Below, in pieces: positions 47,852 to 57,200 of a stretch of DNA of 64,000 nt. The translations under genes were made by a program, and so were the position numbers. The DNA comes from Pseudomonas viciae. GTDB taxonomy: Bacteria; Pseudomonadota; Gammaproteobacteria; Pseudomonadales; Pseudomonadaceae. The notes beneath the pieces were generated by a model, which saw only the letters and a list, made by a program, of their open reading frames with translations, did not search any database and was not told where the DNA came from. Where the stretch lies: NCBI RefSeq assembly GCF_004786035.1, contig NZ_CP035088.1:5727001-5791000 (forward strand), read 5' to 3'. Position 1 is the stretch's first letter, and each line of letters starts with the position of its first letter.

Positions 47852-48544
47852 ATGAATACTCTCGTTTCCCATCAACATAACCGCAACGTGCTGGCGGCCC
47901 TGCCCTTGCCCGGCCGGATCGGCAAACCGTCGGTGGACGATATCTACCCGCGCATCTTCGATGCCATTCTCGAACAACGCATTGCTCCGGCCAGCCGTTT
48001 CACCGAGGAAAGCCTGGGGGATGTATTCGGTGTCAGCCGCAGCATCATTCGCCGGGTGCTGGCCCGTCTGTCCCACCAGCAAGTGGTGATCCTGCGACCC
48101 AACCACCGGCCACAAGTCGCGGCGCCGGACCTGGAGCAAACCCGGCAGATCCTGCACGCCCGGCGCCTGACGGAACAAACCCTGGTGCGCCTGGCCTGCA
48201 AGACGCCGCAACCGCAGGATCTACGGCGCCTGCGGGAGCTGGTGGAACAGGAACAGCGTTGCCTGGATCGCGGCGAGCGCGGCCCGGCGATACGTCTGTC
48301 CGGCGAGTTTCACCTGCAATTGGCGGCCATGGCCGGTAACGCGCCATTGGCGCAATTCCTCGGTAGCCTGGTGCCATTAACCTCGCTGGCCTTGGCCCGG
48401 CACGAGATAAAGTCCCGCAGGCATTGCGCCTGGCAGGAGCATCTGGCGATCGTCGAAGCCGTGGAGGGCGGTAATGCCAATGAAGCGGCGCGGCTGATGG
48501 ACGAGCATCTGGACCATCTGGAGCAAAAGCTGAAGATCAAATAG
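47852..48544 (+). CDS. second GntR (FCD-type) regulator
   Basis: This 230-residue regulator has a winged helix (IYPRIFDAILEQRIAPASRFTEESLGDVFGVSRSIIRRVLARLSHQQVV) and an FCD domain (RRLTEQTLVRLAC, SGEFHLQLAAMAGNAPLAQFLGSL). It resembles regulators of purine or nucleoside catabolism, but the ligand cannot be told from sequence. GGAGA precedes the ATG. Only 22 bases separate it from the first GntR gene, so they are probably cotranscribed, an unusual tandem. Confidence 0.88.
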   Translation: MNTLVSHQHNRNVLAALPLPGRIGKPSVDDIYPRIFDAILEQRIAPASRFTEESLGDVFGVSRSIIRRVLARLSHQQVVILRPNHRPQVAAPDLEQTRQILHARRLTEQTLVRLACKTPQPQDLRRLRELVEQEQRCLDRGERGPAIRLSGEFHLQLAAMAGNAPLAQFLGSLVPLTSLALARHEIKSRRHCAWQEHLAIVEAVEGGNANEAARLMDEHLDHLEQKLKIK

Positions 48545-48549
48545 CTGTT

Positions 48550-48642
48550 GTGGCGAGGGAGCTTGCTCCCGCTCGGTTGCGCAGCAACCGCCAAAAAGCG
48601 AGGGCGGCTACGCCCACCAGCGGGAGCAAGCTCCCTCGCCAC
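48550..48642. repeat. REPIN, GTGGCGAGGGAGCTTGCTCCC family
   Basis: GTGGCGAGGGAGCTTGCTCC and its complement enclose two smaller palindromes (CGGTTGCGCAGCAACCG and GGGCGGCTACGCCC). It lies between convergent genes. Confidence 0.88.
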
Positions 48643-48690
48643 GAGAAGGTCTTTAGCCGCACATTGTTGATGGTCGCAGGCAAAGCGTCG

Positions 48691-49662
48691 TCAAAGTAGG
48701 ATGGCTTCGAAGCCTGCGCGGATTTTTTCCTCGGGCAGCTCGTCGGCGATGAATACGATCACGCTTTCCCGGGGTTCATCCGGGGCCCATTCGGTGTCCC
48801 AATCGAAACCGTACAGCTTGAGCACGCCCTGGAACACCAACCGCCGCGATTCATTGGCGATGTTCAACACGCCCTTGTAGCGCAGCAACTGCTTGCCGTG
48901 CTCTTCCAGCAACTGGTTCATGAACTCGCTGAGCTTGTCGATATCCAGCGGCTTGTCGGTGCGCAGCACGAGGCTGCTGATGCGGTCGCCAGGGGTGGCC
49001 TTGCCGACCGGGCGCAGACTGAACCCCGCGCCCAGGTCGGCATTGAGATTGAAACCACGGATGTCGAGCAGCTCGGCCAGATCGATCTTGCCGTGTTCAA
49101 CCACCCTGATCGGCGCCCGTCGGTTGATGCGCGTCAGACGCTCGCCAAGGACCTCGACCTGGGCCGCGTCCACCAGGTCGGTCTTGCTCAGAAGCAAGCG
49201 GTCGGCGAACCCGACCTGAGCCTGGGCGATGGCCTGGGCCAGGTGGACATCGGCGTGAGCAGCGTCCACCAGAGTCAGGATCCCGTCGAGTATGTAGCGC
49301 TCGCGCAGGTCCTCGTCGATGAAGAAAGTCTGGGCCACCGGCGCCGGGTCAGCCAGGCCGGTGCACTCGATGACCAGGCGATCGAAGGCGATCTCGCCGC
49401 TGTCCAGGCGCTCCAGCAGCAAGTACAGGGCCTTGGTCAGATCGGTGTGGATGGTGCAGCACACGCAGCCGTTGGCCAGTGTCATGACTTGCACCGGCTC
49501 GTCGCCCAGCAATTGGGTGTCGATACCGGCATCACTGAATTCGTTCTCGATCACGGCGATTTTCAGGCCGTGCTCGGCCTTGAGCAGATGACGCAACAGC
49601 GTGGTCTTGCCGGCGCCGAGGAAGCCGCTGAGGATGGTGACCGGGATGGGAGAGGACAACAT
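48691..49662 (-). CDS. yjiA: CobW/YjiA-family GTPase
   Basis: This 323-residue G3E GTPase has Walker A GFLGAGKTTLLRHLL (residues 13-27), the metal-binding GCVCC motif (residues 65-69), VIECTGLADP and SKTDLVD. The C-terminal CobW domain starts near residue 215. The family handles divalent metals, with zinc the best-supported cargo. It is the third gene of a cstA-ybdD-yjiA set, the same trio as E. coli btsT(yjiY)-yjiX-yjiA, separated from ybdD by a REPIN. CAGGAG precedes the ATG. Confidence 0.9.
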   Translation of the reverse strand: MLSSPIPVTILSGFLGAGKTTLLRHLLKAEHGLKIAVIENEFSDAGIDTQLLGDEPVQVMTLANGCVCCTIHTDLTKALYLLLERLDSGEIAFDRLVIECTGLADPAPVAQTFFIDEDLRERYILDGILTLVDAAHADVHLAQAIAQAQVGFADRLLLSKTDLVDAAQVEVLGERLTRINRRAPIRVVEHGKIDLAELLDIRGFNLNADLGAGFSLRPVGKATPGDRISSLVLRTDKPLDIDKLSEFMNQLLEEHGKQLLRYKGVLNIANESRRLVFQGVLKLYGFDWDTEWAPDEPRESVIVFIADELPEEKIRAGFEAILL

Positions 49663-49741
49663 GGTTCTCCTGTTTCGAAATTAAAAGAAGACCACAAGGG
49701 TTCTGTGGCGTATGCAAATGCTGAAACCAACCCAAAACAAC

Positions 49742-49831
49742 TGTGGGAGCGGGCTTGCTCGCGAAAGCGCTGTGTCAGCCACATTATTTGCTAACTGACA
49801 CTACGCCTTCGCGAACAAGCCCGCCCCCACA
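49742..49831. repeat. REPIN, GTGGGAGC family
   Basis: TGTGGGAGCGGGCTTGCTCG faces CGCGAACAAGCCCGCCCCCACA. It has inserted between yjiA and ybdD of one putative operon. Confidence 0.82.
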
Positions 49832-49862
49832 AGGGTTACATCATCCACCTGCAATCAGCGGA

Positions 49863-50060
49863 TCAACAGCACTTGGGCCCGCCCTTGCCACCGTAACGGG
49901 CCTCCTGGCGCTCTCGAAAGAACGCCTCGTAGTCCATCATCGGCTTGTCCGGGTGCTTGGTTTGCATGTGCTCGACGTAGTTGTCGTAGTCGGGCATGCC
50001 GACCATCAGGCGCGCGGCCTGACCGAGGTATTTACCGAGGCGACTCAAGTCATTGAACAT
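49863..50060 (-). CDS. ybdD: YbdD/YjiX family protein
   Basis: This 65-residue protein ([32 protein letters not shown]...[19 protein letters not shown]) is the short partner always found after CstA/BtsT transporters. It ends in a CC dipeptide. The exact role is unknown. GAGGAT precedes the ATG, and it follows cstA by 16 bases. Confidence 0.9.
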   Translation of the reverse strand: MFNDLSRLGKYLGQAARLMVGMPDYDNYVEHMQTKHPDKPMMDYEAFFRERQEARYGGKGGPKCC

Positions 50061-50076
50061 CGTTGCAATCCTCGTT

Positions 50077-52143
50077 TCAGGCGTCCGGCACGGCCTGGAA
50101 TGGCGCTTCTTTATCCGTGCGTTCCTTGCTGCCCCAGGCGGCGATGCCGACCTTGAGCGCGTAGAACAGGATGCTGAAGACCACGAACAGGAACAACACC
50201 GTCAGCGTTGCGTTGGTGTAGGCGTTGAACACCACGTGCTGCATCTGCTCGATGCTCTTGGCCGGGGCCAGGATCTGGCCGGCGGCCAGGGCATCGTTGT
50301 ATTTGCGCGCCAGGGCCAAAAAGCCGATCGCCGGGTTGGCGTCGAACAGCTTGATCAGGCCCGCCGTGGTGGTGCAGATCAGCAGCCAGACGGCCGGCAA
50401 CATGGTCACCCAGACGTAGCGCTGGCGCTTCATCTTGATCAGCACCACGGTGGCGAGCATCAGGGCGATACCGGCCAGCATCTGGTTGGAGATGCCGAAC
50501 AGCGGCCACAAGGTGTTGATGCCGCCCAGCGGATCGATCACGCCTTGATACAGCAGGTAACCCCACAGCGCCACGCAACCAGCGGTGGCGATCAGGTTGG
50601 CGGTCCAGGATTCGGTGCGCTTGAGCGCCGGCACGAACGAGCCGAGCAAATCCTGCAGCATGAACCGCCCGGCACGGGTGCCGGCGTCCACTGCGGTGAG
50701 GATGAACAGCGCTTCGAACAGGATCGCGAAGTGGTACCAGAACGCCATGGTGTTCTCACCCGGCAGCACCGAGTGCAGGATCTGCGCGATACCGACCGCC
50801 AGGGTCGGCGCACCGCCGGCGCGGGCCAGGATGGTGGTCTCGCCGATGTCCTTGGCCACCGCTTGCAGCGCTTCGGGGGTGATTGCAAAACCCCAGCTGC
50901 TGACGGTCTGCGCCACGGCCACCACGTCACCGCCGACGATCGCCGCCGGGCTGTTCATGGCGAAGTACACGCCCGGCTCGATCACCGAAGCGGCGACCAT
51001 GGCCATGATCGCCACGAACGACTCCATCAGCATGCCGCCGTAGCCGATATAGCGGGCGTTGACTTCGTTATCCAAGAGCTTGGGCGTGGTGCCCGAGGAG
51101 ATCAGCGCATGGAACCCCGAGACCGCACCGCAGGCGATGGTGATGAACAGGAACGGGAACAGCCCGCCCTTCCACACAGGTCCCGTGCCGTCGGTGAACT
51201 GGGTCAGCGCCGGCATTTTCAGCTCGGGCATGGTGACCAGGATGCCGATCGCCAGGGCGACGATGGTGCCGATTTTCAAGAACGTCGACAGGTAGTCCCG
51301 TGGGGCCAGGATCAGCCACACCGGCAGCACCGCCGCGACAAAACCGTAGCCGATCAGCATCCAGGTGATCTGGATCCCGGTGAAGCTGAAGGCCTTGGCC
51401 CAGACCGGGTCGGCGGCGATCTGCCCGCCCAGCCAGATCGAACCCAGCAGCAACAGCACGCCGATGACCGAGATTTCACCGATGCGGCCCGGGCGGATGT
51501 AGCGCATGTAAATGCCCATGAACATCGCGATCGGGATGGTCGCCATCACCGTGAAGATCCCCCACGGGCTCTCGGCCAGGGCCTTGACCACGATCAGCGC
51601 CAGCACCGCGAGGATGATGATCATGATCAGGAAACAGCCGAACAGCGCAATGGTGCCGGGGATGCGGCCCATTTCTTCCCGGACCATGTCGCCCAGGGAG
51701 CGCCCGTTGCGGCGGGTGGACAGGAACAGGATCATGAAGTCCTGCACCGCACCGGCCAGCACCACGCCGGCGATCAGCCAGAGCGTACCGGGCAGGTAGC
51801 CCATCTGCGCCGCCAGCACCGGCCCGACCAGCGGCCCCGCGCCGGCAATGGCCGCGAAGTGGTGGCCGAAGAGAATGTGTTTGTTGGTCGGGACGTAGTC
51901 CAGGCCATCGTTGTTGAGCACCGCGGGGGTGGCCCGGAGCGCATCGAGTTGCATCACGTTATTGGCGATGAAGAGGCTGTAGTAGCGGTAGGCGACCAAG
52001 TAGATGGCCACGGCTGCGACGACGATCCATAAGGCGTTGATCGCCTCACCTCGGCGCAATGCCACGACGCCCAAGGCGCACGCGCCTAAGACGGCCAGCA
52101 GTAGCCAGGGTAGATGGCGCAGCAGGCTATTATTGTTTTTCAT
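50077..52143 (-). CDS. cstA: CstA-family pyruvate transporter (carbon starvation protein)
   Basis: This 688-residue inner-membrane protein has about 16-18 hydrophobic segments. [26 protein letters not shown] and the [14 protein letters not shown] loop are typical of CstA/BtsT, proton-driven pyruvate importers. The ATG at 52141-52143 is used; the frame extends 13 codons upstream without a better start. In Pseudomonas and E. coli these genes respond to carbon limitation or extracellular pyruvate. It heads the cstA-ybdD-yjiA set. Confidence 0.92.
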   Translation of the reverse strand: MKNNNSLLRHLPWLLLAVLGACALGVVALRRGEAINALWIVVAAVAIYLVAYRYYSLFIANNVMQLDALRATPAVLNNDGLDYVPTNKHILFGHHFAAIAGAGPLVGPVLAAQMGYLPGTLWLIAGVVLAGAVQDFMILFLSTRRNGRSLGDMVREEMGRIPGTIALFGCFLIMIIILAVLALIVVKALAESPWGIFTVMATIPIAMFMGIYMRYIRPGRIGEISVIGVLLLLGSIWLGGQIAADPVWAKAFSFTGIQITWMLIGYGFVAAVLPVWLILAPRDYLSTFLKIGTIVALAIGILVTMPELKMPALTQFTDGTGPVWKGGLFPFLFITIACGAVSGFHALISSGTTPKLLDNEVNARYIGYGGMLMESFVAIMAMVAASVIEPGVYFAMNSPAAIVGGDVVAVAQTVSSWGFAITPEALQAVAKDIGETTILARAGGAPTLAVGIAQILHSVLPGENTMAFWYHFAILFEALFILTAVDAGTRAGRFMLQDLLGSFVPALKRTESWTANLIATAGCVALWGYLLYQGVIDPLGGINTLWPLFGISNQMLAGIALMLATVVLIKMKRQRYVWVTMLPAVWLLICTTTAGLIKLFDANPAIGFLALARKYNDALAAGQILAPAKSIEQMQHVVFNAYTNATLTVLFLFVVFSILFYALKVGIAAWGSKERTDKEAPFQAVPDA

Positions 52144-52302
52144 TTTTATATTCCGGCCAGTGTGGACAAGAAAGACAGCCACCGGAGTTTAGCGCTAACC
52201 GGAGCAAAGGCCATACCTGACATTCGTCTGCCACCGGCCCAACGGTGACGATGGCGCGCCAGTTGGGTCTATAGTCAATCAATCTCCAGAAAGGAATACG
52301 TA

Positions 52303-52659
52303 ATGAGCGAACGCCGCCGCTTCGTACGAATCGAGTTCCATGCCAGGACCGAGCTGATTCAGGGCCAGTACAAATGGCCAGTGGAATTACTGGACCTGTC
52401 CCTCAAGGGCCTGCTGATCAAAAAGCCCGAGCCTTGGCTGGGTAATCCCGAGAAAACCTTTACCGCCGACATTCACCTGAGCAATGAGGTGGAATTGAAG
52501 ATGGACGTTCGGTTGGCCCACGACGACCATGGCCACCTGGGCTTCGTCTGCGAGCATATCGACCTGGATTCCATCGCTCACCTGCGCCGGCTGGTGGAAC
52601 TGAACCTGGCCGATCATGATGAGCTGGAGCGGGAGTTGGCGGCGTTGATCCAGATCTGA
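52303..52659 (+). CDS. mapZ: single-domain PilZ c-di-GMP adaptor (MapZ ortholog)
   Basis: This 118-residue PilZ protein has the c-di-GMP motifs SERRRFVRIEF (RxxxR, residues 4-8) and LDLSLKGLLI (D/NxSxxG). The C-terminal stretch EHIDLDSIAHLRRLVELNL is almost the same as I recall for PA4608 (MapZ), which in P. aeruginosa binds the CheR1 methyltransferase when loaded with c-di-GMP and alters chemotaxis. The place between cstA and radA also fits PA4608. A possible -10 TATAGT is at 52270-52275 and AAGGAA precedes the ATG. Confidence 0.9.
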   Translation: MSERRRFVRIEFHARTELIQGQYKWPVELLDLSLKGLLIKKPEPWLGNPEKTFTADIHLSNEVELKMDVRLAHDDHGHLGFVCEHIDLDSIAHLRRLVELNLADHDELERELAALIQI

Positions 52660-52676
52660 AAACCCTGACACAGCCT

Positions 52677-52805
52677 GTGGCGAGGGAGCTTGCTCCCGCT
52701 GGATTGGTAGCAGCCCCAAAAGCAGCGACTCAATCAGCCTGACACACCGAGACGCAGATTTCAGGTCTGCTGCGCAGCCCAGCGGGAGCAAGCTCCCCCG
52801 CCACA
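52677..52805. repeat. REPIN, GTGGCGAGGGAGCTTGCTCCC family, long spacer
   Basis: GTGGCGAGGGAGCTTGCTCC and GGGAGCAAGCTCCCCCGCCAC enclose a longer inner region than other copies here. It lies between the convergent mapZ and radA. Confidence 0.82.
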
Positions 52806-52826
52806 GGAACCGCACAGGCCTTGGGG

Positions 52827-54194
52827 TTATTCGAACAGCGCATCCAACGCCTGTTCCAGACGGGTCACCGCGATAATCTGCAACCCCGGCGGCGCTTCCT
52901 TCGGCGCGTTGCCCTTGGGCACGATGGCGCGTTTGAAACCGTGTTTGGCCGCTTCCTTGAGCCGCTCCTGGCCACTGGGCACCGGCCGCACTTCGCCCGA
53001 CAACCCGACTTCACCGAACACCAGCAGATCATGGGGCAACGGACGATTGCGCAGGCTGGACATCACCGCCGCCATCAACGCCAGGTCGGACGCGGTCTCC
53101 AGCACCTTGACCCCGCCGACCACGTTAAGGAAAACGTCCTGGTCATGAGTAGGAATCCCGCCGTGTCGATGCAGGACGGCCAACAGCATCGCAAGCCGGT
53201 TCTGATCCAGGCCCAAGGTGACCCGGCGCGGGTTCGCCAGGTGGCTGTCATCCACCAGGGCCTGAACTTCCACCAGCATCGGTCGGGTCCCTTCCCACGT
53301 TGCCATGACCACGCTGCCCGGTACTTCTTCCTGGGCCCGCGTCAGAAAAATCGCCGAAGGGTTGGAGACCTCTTTCAGACCTTTGTCAGTCATGCCGAAC
53401 ACACCCAGCTCGTTCACGGCACCAAAGCGGTTTTTCACGGCTCGTAACAAACGCAGGCGCCCATCGGATTCGCCCTCGAAATACAACACAGTGTCGACCA
53501 TGTGCTCCAGCACTCGCGGTCCCGCCAACGCGCCCTCCTTGGTCACGTGGCCCACCAGGAAAATCGCCGTGCCGCTCTGCTTGGCGTAACGCACCAGCAA
53601 CGCCGCACTTTCGCGCACCTGAGACACGCCGCCCGGCGCCGACTGCAGTTGTTCGGTGAAGATTGTCTGGATCGAGTCGATCACCATGACCTTGGGTTTT
53701 TCCAGACGCGCCGTGGCAATGATGGTTTCGATGCAAGTCTCGGTCATGACCCGCAGTTGGTCCTGGGGCAACCCCAGGCGCCGGGCACGCATGGCGACTT
53801 GTTGCTGGGATTCCTCACCGGTGACGTACAACGCGGGCATGCGGGTGGCGAGGTTGCACAAGGTTTGCAGCAAGATGGTGGATTTGCCAATGCCCGGGTC
53901 GCCGCCGATCAGCACCACCGAGCCGTCCACCAGACCACCGCCCAACACGCGGTCCAGTTCACCGGAGGCGGTGGAAAAGCGTGGGATTTCTTCAACGCTG
54001 ACTTCAGCCAGGGTCTTGATCTGCGCCTGCTGGCCGGCCCAACCCGTACGACCGGTGGGGGCCGCCGCACCGCCGCTTTCCACCATGGTTTCGGTCAGTG
54101 TGTTCCAGGCCCCGCACTCACTGCACTGGCCGGCCCATTTGGGAAAGGTCGAACCGCACTCGGTGCAGCCGTACATGCGCTTTGCCTTGGCCAT
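52827..54194 (-). CDS. radA: DNA repair protein RadA
   Basis: This 455-residue protein has an N-terminal zinc finger (YGCTECGSTFPKWAGQCSECG), a RecA-like core with Walker A GGDPGIGKST and the RadA-specific KNRFG motif, and a C-terminal Lon-like domain without protease residues. RadA helps branch migration and processing of recombination intermediates. The ATG giving MAKAKRMYGCTECG is the conserved start; the long upstream frame runs antisense through ankB. Confidence 0.95.
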   Translation of the reverse strand: MAKAKRMYGCTECGSTFPKWAGQCSECGAWNTLTETMVESGGAAAPTGRTGWAGQQAQIKTLAEVSVEEIPRFSTASGELDRVLGGGLVDGSVVLIGGDPGIGKSTILLQTLCNLATRMPALYVTGEESQQQVAMRARRLGLPQDQLRVMTETCIETIIATARLEKPKVMVIDSIQTIFTEQLQSAPGGVSQVRESAALLVRYAKQSGTAIFLVGHVTKEGALAGPRVLEHMVDTVLYFEGESDGRLRLLRAVKNRFGAVNELGVFGMTDKGLKEVSNPSAIFLTRAQEEVPGSVVMATWEGTRPMLVEVQALVDDSHLANPRRVTLGLDQNRLAMLLAVLHRHGGIPTHDQDVFLNVVGGVKVLETASDLALMAAVMSSLRNRPLPHDLLVFGEVGLSGEVRPVPSGQERLKEAAKHGFKRAIVPKGNAPKEAPPGLQIIAVTRLEQALDALFE

Positions 54195-54237
54195 CTGAAC
54201 TCCGGGGTAAAAACCGCGATGATAGCCCACGCAGGCA

Positions 54238-54789
54238 TCAGCGAGGGGCCGGCATTCTGATTTCACCCTTGGCCAGATCTGCCGCCGTATTGCCCAACGG
54301 GTCCTGGGCCTGCAGGTCGGCGCCCTTGGCCTGCAAGGCATCGAGCAACTCGGCGCGCTTGAACAGGCCGGCGTACATCGCAGCAGTTTGCCCGGCACCG
54401 TTGCGCTGGTCCGGGCTGCAATCGGTGGACAACAAACGGCGGGCAATCTGCACTTCGCCCTTGAAAATGGCGCCCATCAGCGCCGTATTGCCACGCTTGT
54501 CCTGGGCGCAGGCATCGGCGCCGGCGGCCAACAGCTGCTCCACCGCTGGGCCGTGACCGTGATACGCGGCCAGGATCAGCGCGGTGTAGCCCTTTTCATC
54601 CTGGGTGTCGAGCGAGTAACCGGCCTTGATAAAGGTCTCGAGCATCGGCACGTCGCCCCGGCGAGCGGCGTCGAAGTAATAATTTTGCAACTGCTCTTGT
54701 ACAGCAGCCGGGTCGGTGGGCACGGGCTGATCGGCCCATACGCCCAATGACCAGGTTGCGAGCATCGAAAACAGGAAGTTACGCAGCAT
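54238..54789 (-). CDS. ankB: ankyrin-repeat protein AnkB
   Basis: This 183-residue protein has a signal peptide (MLRNFLFSMLATWSLGVWA) and four ankyrin units from about residue 42 (YYFDAARRGDVPMLETFIKAGYSLD, GYTALILAAYHGHGPAVEQLLAAGAD, GNTALMGAIFKGEVQIARRLL, GQTAAMYAGLFKRAELLDAL). In P. aeruginosa the katB-ankB pair is peroxide-induced and AnkB is needed for full KatB activity. The same gene order here supports that role in the periplasm. AAGGAG precedes the ATG. A REPIN separates it from katB. Confidence 0.9.
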   Translation of the reverse strand: MLRNFLFSMLATWSLGVWADQPVPTDPAAVQEQLQNYYFDAARRGDVPMLETFIKAGYSLDTQDEKGYTALILAAYHGHGPAVEQLLAAGADACAQDKRGNTALMGAIFKGEVQIARRLLSTDCSPDQRNGAGQTAAMYAGLFKRAELLDALQAKGADLQAQDPLGNTAADLAKGEIRMPAPR

Positions 54790-54824
54790 GACGTCTCCTT
54801 GGCGCAAGGCTGTAGATGCAGGGT

Positions 54825-54911
54825 TGTGGGCGCATGGCTTGCCCGCGATGCAGACGACTCGGTCAGGCTTCAGACCGCAGCGCCTGCTTCGCGAGCAAGC
54901 TTTGCTCCCAC
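54825..54911. repeat. REPIN between katB and ankB, degenerate left arm
   Basis: TGTGGGCGCATGGCTTGCCCGCGA is answered by TCGCGAGCAAGCTTTGCTCCCA. Its hairpin could lower readthrough from katB into ankB. Confidence 0.75.
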
Positions 54912-54937
54912 GGGTTATGCACTTGCCAGGCTGTGGA

Positions 54938-56479
54938 TCAGTCGCTCAGTTTTTCCGCCAGCGCCTTGACCCGGGCCAGATCGCCTTTGGCGACACGGGC
55001 TACACCGGTACCGTATTCAGGATCAGCCTTGTAGAGGAACGACAGGATGATGTGCTTGCTCTCCTCATCGGTGGTCGCCAGCGATCCGCCGAAACTCTCG
55101 ATCAGGTCATTGCGCTCCTTCTGGTTGAACGAGCGATACAGGTCACCGGCCTGTTTGAAGTTCTGCTCGCGCTGGATCTTCGCCTGCTGGGTGCTGCCGG
55201 TCAGCGCGGTCTGGCTGTAGCGGGCCGATTGCGGCTCCTCGCGAGGCGTCAGGCGGCTCGGCTGGTAATTCACGCCGGTGCTGGTGCTGCCTGGGTTCAT
55301 CGCACCGTCCTGGTTACCGTTGTTCACCGGCACCTTGGGGGCGTTGATCGGCAACTGCAGGGCATTGGCGCCGATCCGGTACATCTGCGTATCGGCGTAG
55401 GAAAACACTCGCCCCTGGAGCAAACGGTCTTCCGAAGGCTCGATCCCCGGCACAAGATTGGCCGGCGCCATCGCCACCTGTTCGGTTTCCTGGAACACAT
55501 TTGCCGGATTGCGGTTCAAGACCATTTGTCCGACTTTGCGCTCAGGCACACCCGGCCAGATTTTGGTGGCGTCCAGTGGATCGAAATCAAACTTGGCAAG
55601 GTCCTGCGGGGTCAGCACCTGGACGTACATATCCCACTTTGGAAAGTCGCCTTTATTAATATGACTGACCAAGTCGTTGGTCATATGGCTGTAATCTTGC
55701 CCCTGAACTTTCACAACTTCTTTCGGATCGAGATTTTTCAGCCCCTGCAAACTTTTCCAATGAAACTTGACGTAGTGAACTTCACCCTTGGCGTTAACTA
55801 ATTTGTAAGCATGCACACCGTTACCGTCCATTTCACGATAACTGGCCGGTGTACCAGAGTTGGAATACAACTCGGTCAGGGTGCGGGTCGACTCGGGAAC
55901 ATGGGAGAAGAAATCGAAACGACGTGAATCATCGTCCAGGTTGGTACGCGGGTCGGGTTTGAACGCGTGAACCATGTCGGGGAACTTGATGGCATCGCGA
56001 ATGAAAAAGGTCGGGAAGTTGTTACCCACCAGGTCCCAGTTACCGTCAGCCGTGTAGAACTTTGTGGCAAAACCACGGGGATCGCGCAAGGTTTCCGGCG
56101 AATGATTGCCATGCACCACCGCTGAAAAACGCACAAACACCGGGGTGACCTGGCCAGCGGCGAAGACCTTGGCCTTGGTCAGGTCGCTGAGGTCGTCGGA
56201 AACCGTGAAAGTGCCGTGGGCGCCAGTACCACGGGCATGCACCACGCGCTCAGGGATGCGTTCGCGGTCAAAACGCTGGAGCTTCTGGATCAACTGCACA
56301 TCTTGCAGCAGGGTCGGACCGTTGGGACCGGCCGTTTGCGAATTCTGGTTGTCGCCAACAGCAGCACCGTTGTCCCGGGTCAAGGTGGCGGCATTGACGG
56401 ACAAGGACAGCAGGCTGGCGGTCAACACAAAAAGAGCGCGGTTCTGGGGAAAAGCTCCGCGCCCAAGGGAAGTATTCAT
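54938..56479 (-). CDS. katB: periplasmic catalase KatB
   Basis: This 513-residue clade-3-like haem catalase has a signal peptide (about residues 1-30, ending LSVNA), so it works in the periplasm. The active-site His81 is in ERVVHARGTGAHG, Asn154 in VGNNFPTFFIRD, and the haem-ligand Tyr361 in GRVFSYADTQMYRIG. It removes hydrogen peroxide. In P. aeruginosa, katB is strongly OxyR-induced. GAGGAAC precedes the ATG. Confidence 0.95.
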   Translation of the reverse strand: MNTSLGRGAFPQNRALFVLTASLLSLSVNAATLTRDNGAAVGDNQNSQTAGPNGPTLLQDVQLIQKLQRFDRERIPERVVHARGTGAHGTFTVSDDLSDLTKAKVFAAGQVTPVFVRFSAVVHGNHSPETLRDPRGFATKFYTADGNWDLVGNNFPTFFIRDAIKFPDMVHAFKPDPRTNLDDDSRRFDFFSHVPESTRTLTELYSNSGTPASYREMDGNGVHAYKLVNAKGEVHYVKFHWKSLQGLKNLDPKEVVKVQGQDYSHMTNDLVSHINKGDFPKWDMYVQVLTPQDLAKFDFDPLDATKIWPGVPERKVGQMVLNRNPANVFQETEQVAMAPANLVPGIEPSEDRLLQGRVFSYADTQMYRIGANALQLPINAPKVPVNNGNQDGAMNPGSTSTGVNYQPSRLTPREEPQSARYSQTALTGSTQQAKIQREQNFKQAGDLYRSFNQKERNDLIESFGGSLATTDEESKHIILSFLYKADPEYGTGVARVAKGDLARVKALAEKLSD

Positions 56480-56556
56480 AGGTGTGTTCCTCTGATGTTA
56501 TAGAGCGCATCCATGTGCGCCATCCAGAGGCTAGTGCTCTAGGATCTAAAACCTAA

Positions 56557-56597
56557 ATAGAAATGCCGTACCGCTTCGATAGAAAAAACGTTGTGGG
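56557..56597. promoter_or_regulatory. possible OxyR half-sites upstream of katB
   Basis: ATAG occurs at 56557-56560 and again at 56579-56582, exactly 22 bases apart, the period of ATAG elements in OxyR sites. The intervening quarter sites (GTAC, GTTG) match poorly. The distance of about 80-120 bases from the katB start is suitable for an activator. Confidence 0.3.
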
Positions 56598-56762
56598 GAA
56601 TCGGGTTGAAAGCGCGTATCACGCGCGATTGGTGGCACTTTGTAAACTTTTCGCCAGGGGTCGGGTCGATAACTGAAGCTTTGTAAGCAAGCGTTTCGAG
56701 CGGGACGCGTCGGGCTGATTTACACTGCCACTACCCACTTCATCTGTCACAAGGAACAACTC

Positions 56763-57176
56763 ATGGGCGTGCTAAGCGAGTTCAAGGCCTTCGCGGTCAA
56801 AGGCAATGTCGTCGACATGGCCGTCGGGATCATCATCGGTGCCGCTTTCGGCAAAATCGTTTCGTCATTCGTTGGCGACGTGGTCATGCCGCCGATCGGC
56901 CTGCTGATTGGCGGGGTCGACTTCAGTGACCTGGCCATCACACTAAAGGCCGCCCAGGGTGAGGCGCCCGCCGTTGTACTGGCCTACGGTAAATTCATCC
57001 AGAGCACCATAGACTTCCTCATCGTGGCGTTCGCCATTTTCATGGGCATCCAGGCCATCAACCGCCTCAAGCGCGAAGAGGCCGTCGCCCCGAGCGCGCC
57101 ACCCGTTCCGACCAAGGAAGAACTGCTGCTGACCGAAATTCGCGACCTGCTCAAGGCGCAGAACGAGAGGCCCTGA
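56763..57176 (+). CDS. mscL: large-conductance mechanosensitive channel MscL
   Basis: This 137-residue inner-membrane channel opens on membrane tension to release solutes. The N-terminal amphipathic helix and TM1 read [43 protein letters not shown]2 is about residues 77-97; and the cytoplasmic helix is charged ([16 protein letters not shown]). AAGGAAC precedes the ATG. Confidence 0.96.
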   Translation: MGVLSEFKAFAVKGNVVDMAVGIIIGAAFGKIVSSFVGDVVMPPIGLLIGGVDFSDLAITLKAAQGEAPAVVLAYGKFIQSTIDFLIVAFAIFMGIQAINRLKREEAVAPSAPPVPTKEELLLTEIRDLLKAQNERP

Positions 57177-57200
57177 GGCGGTCGGCCACTGACATAACCC

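Noticed and set aside
50053..52032. A 659-codon open frame on the plus strand
   Set aside because: It is antisense to cstA. Low-complexity His/Gln/Asp content and no start signal show it is not a gene.
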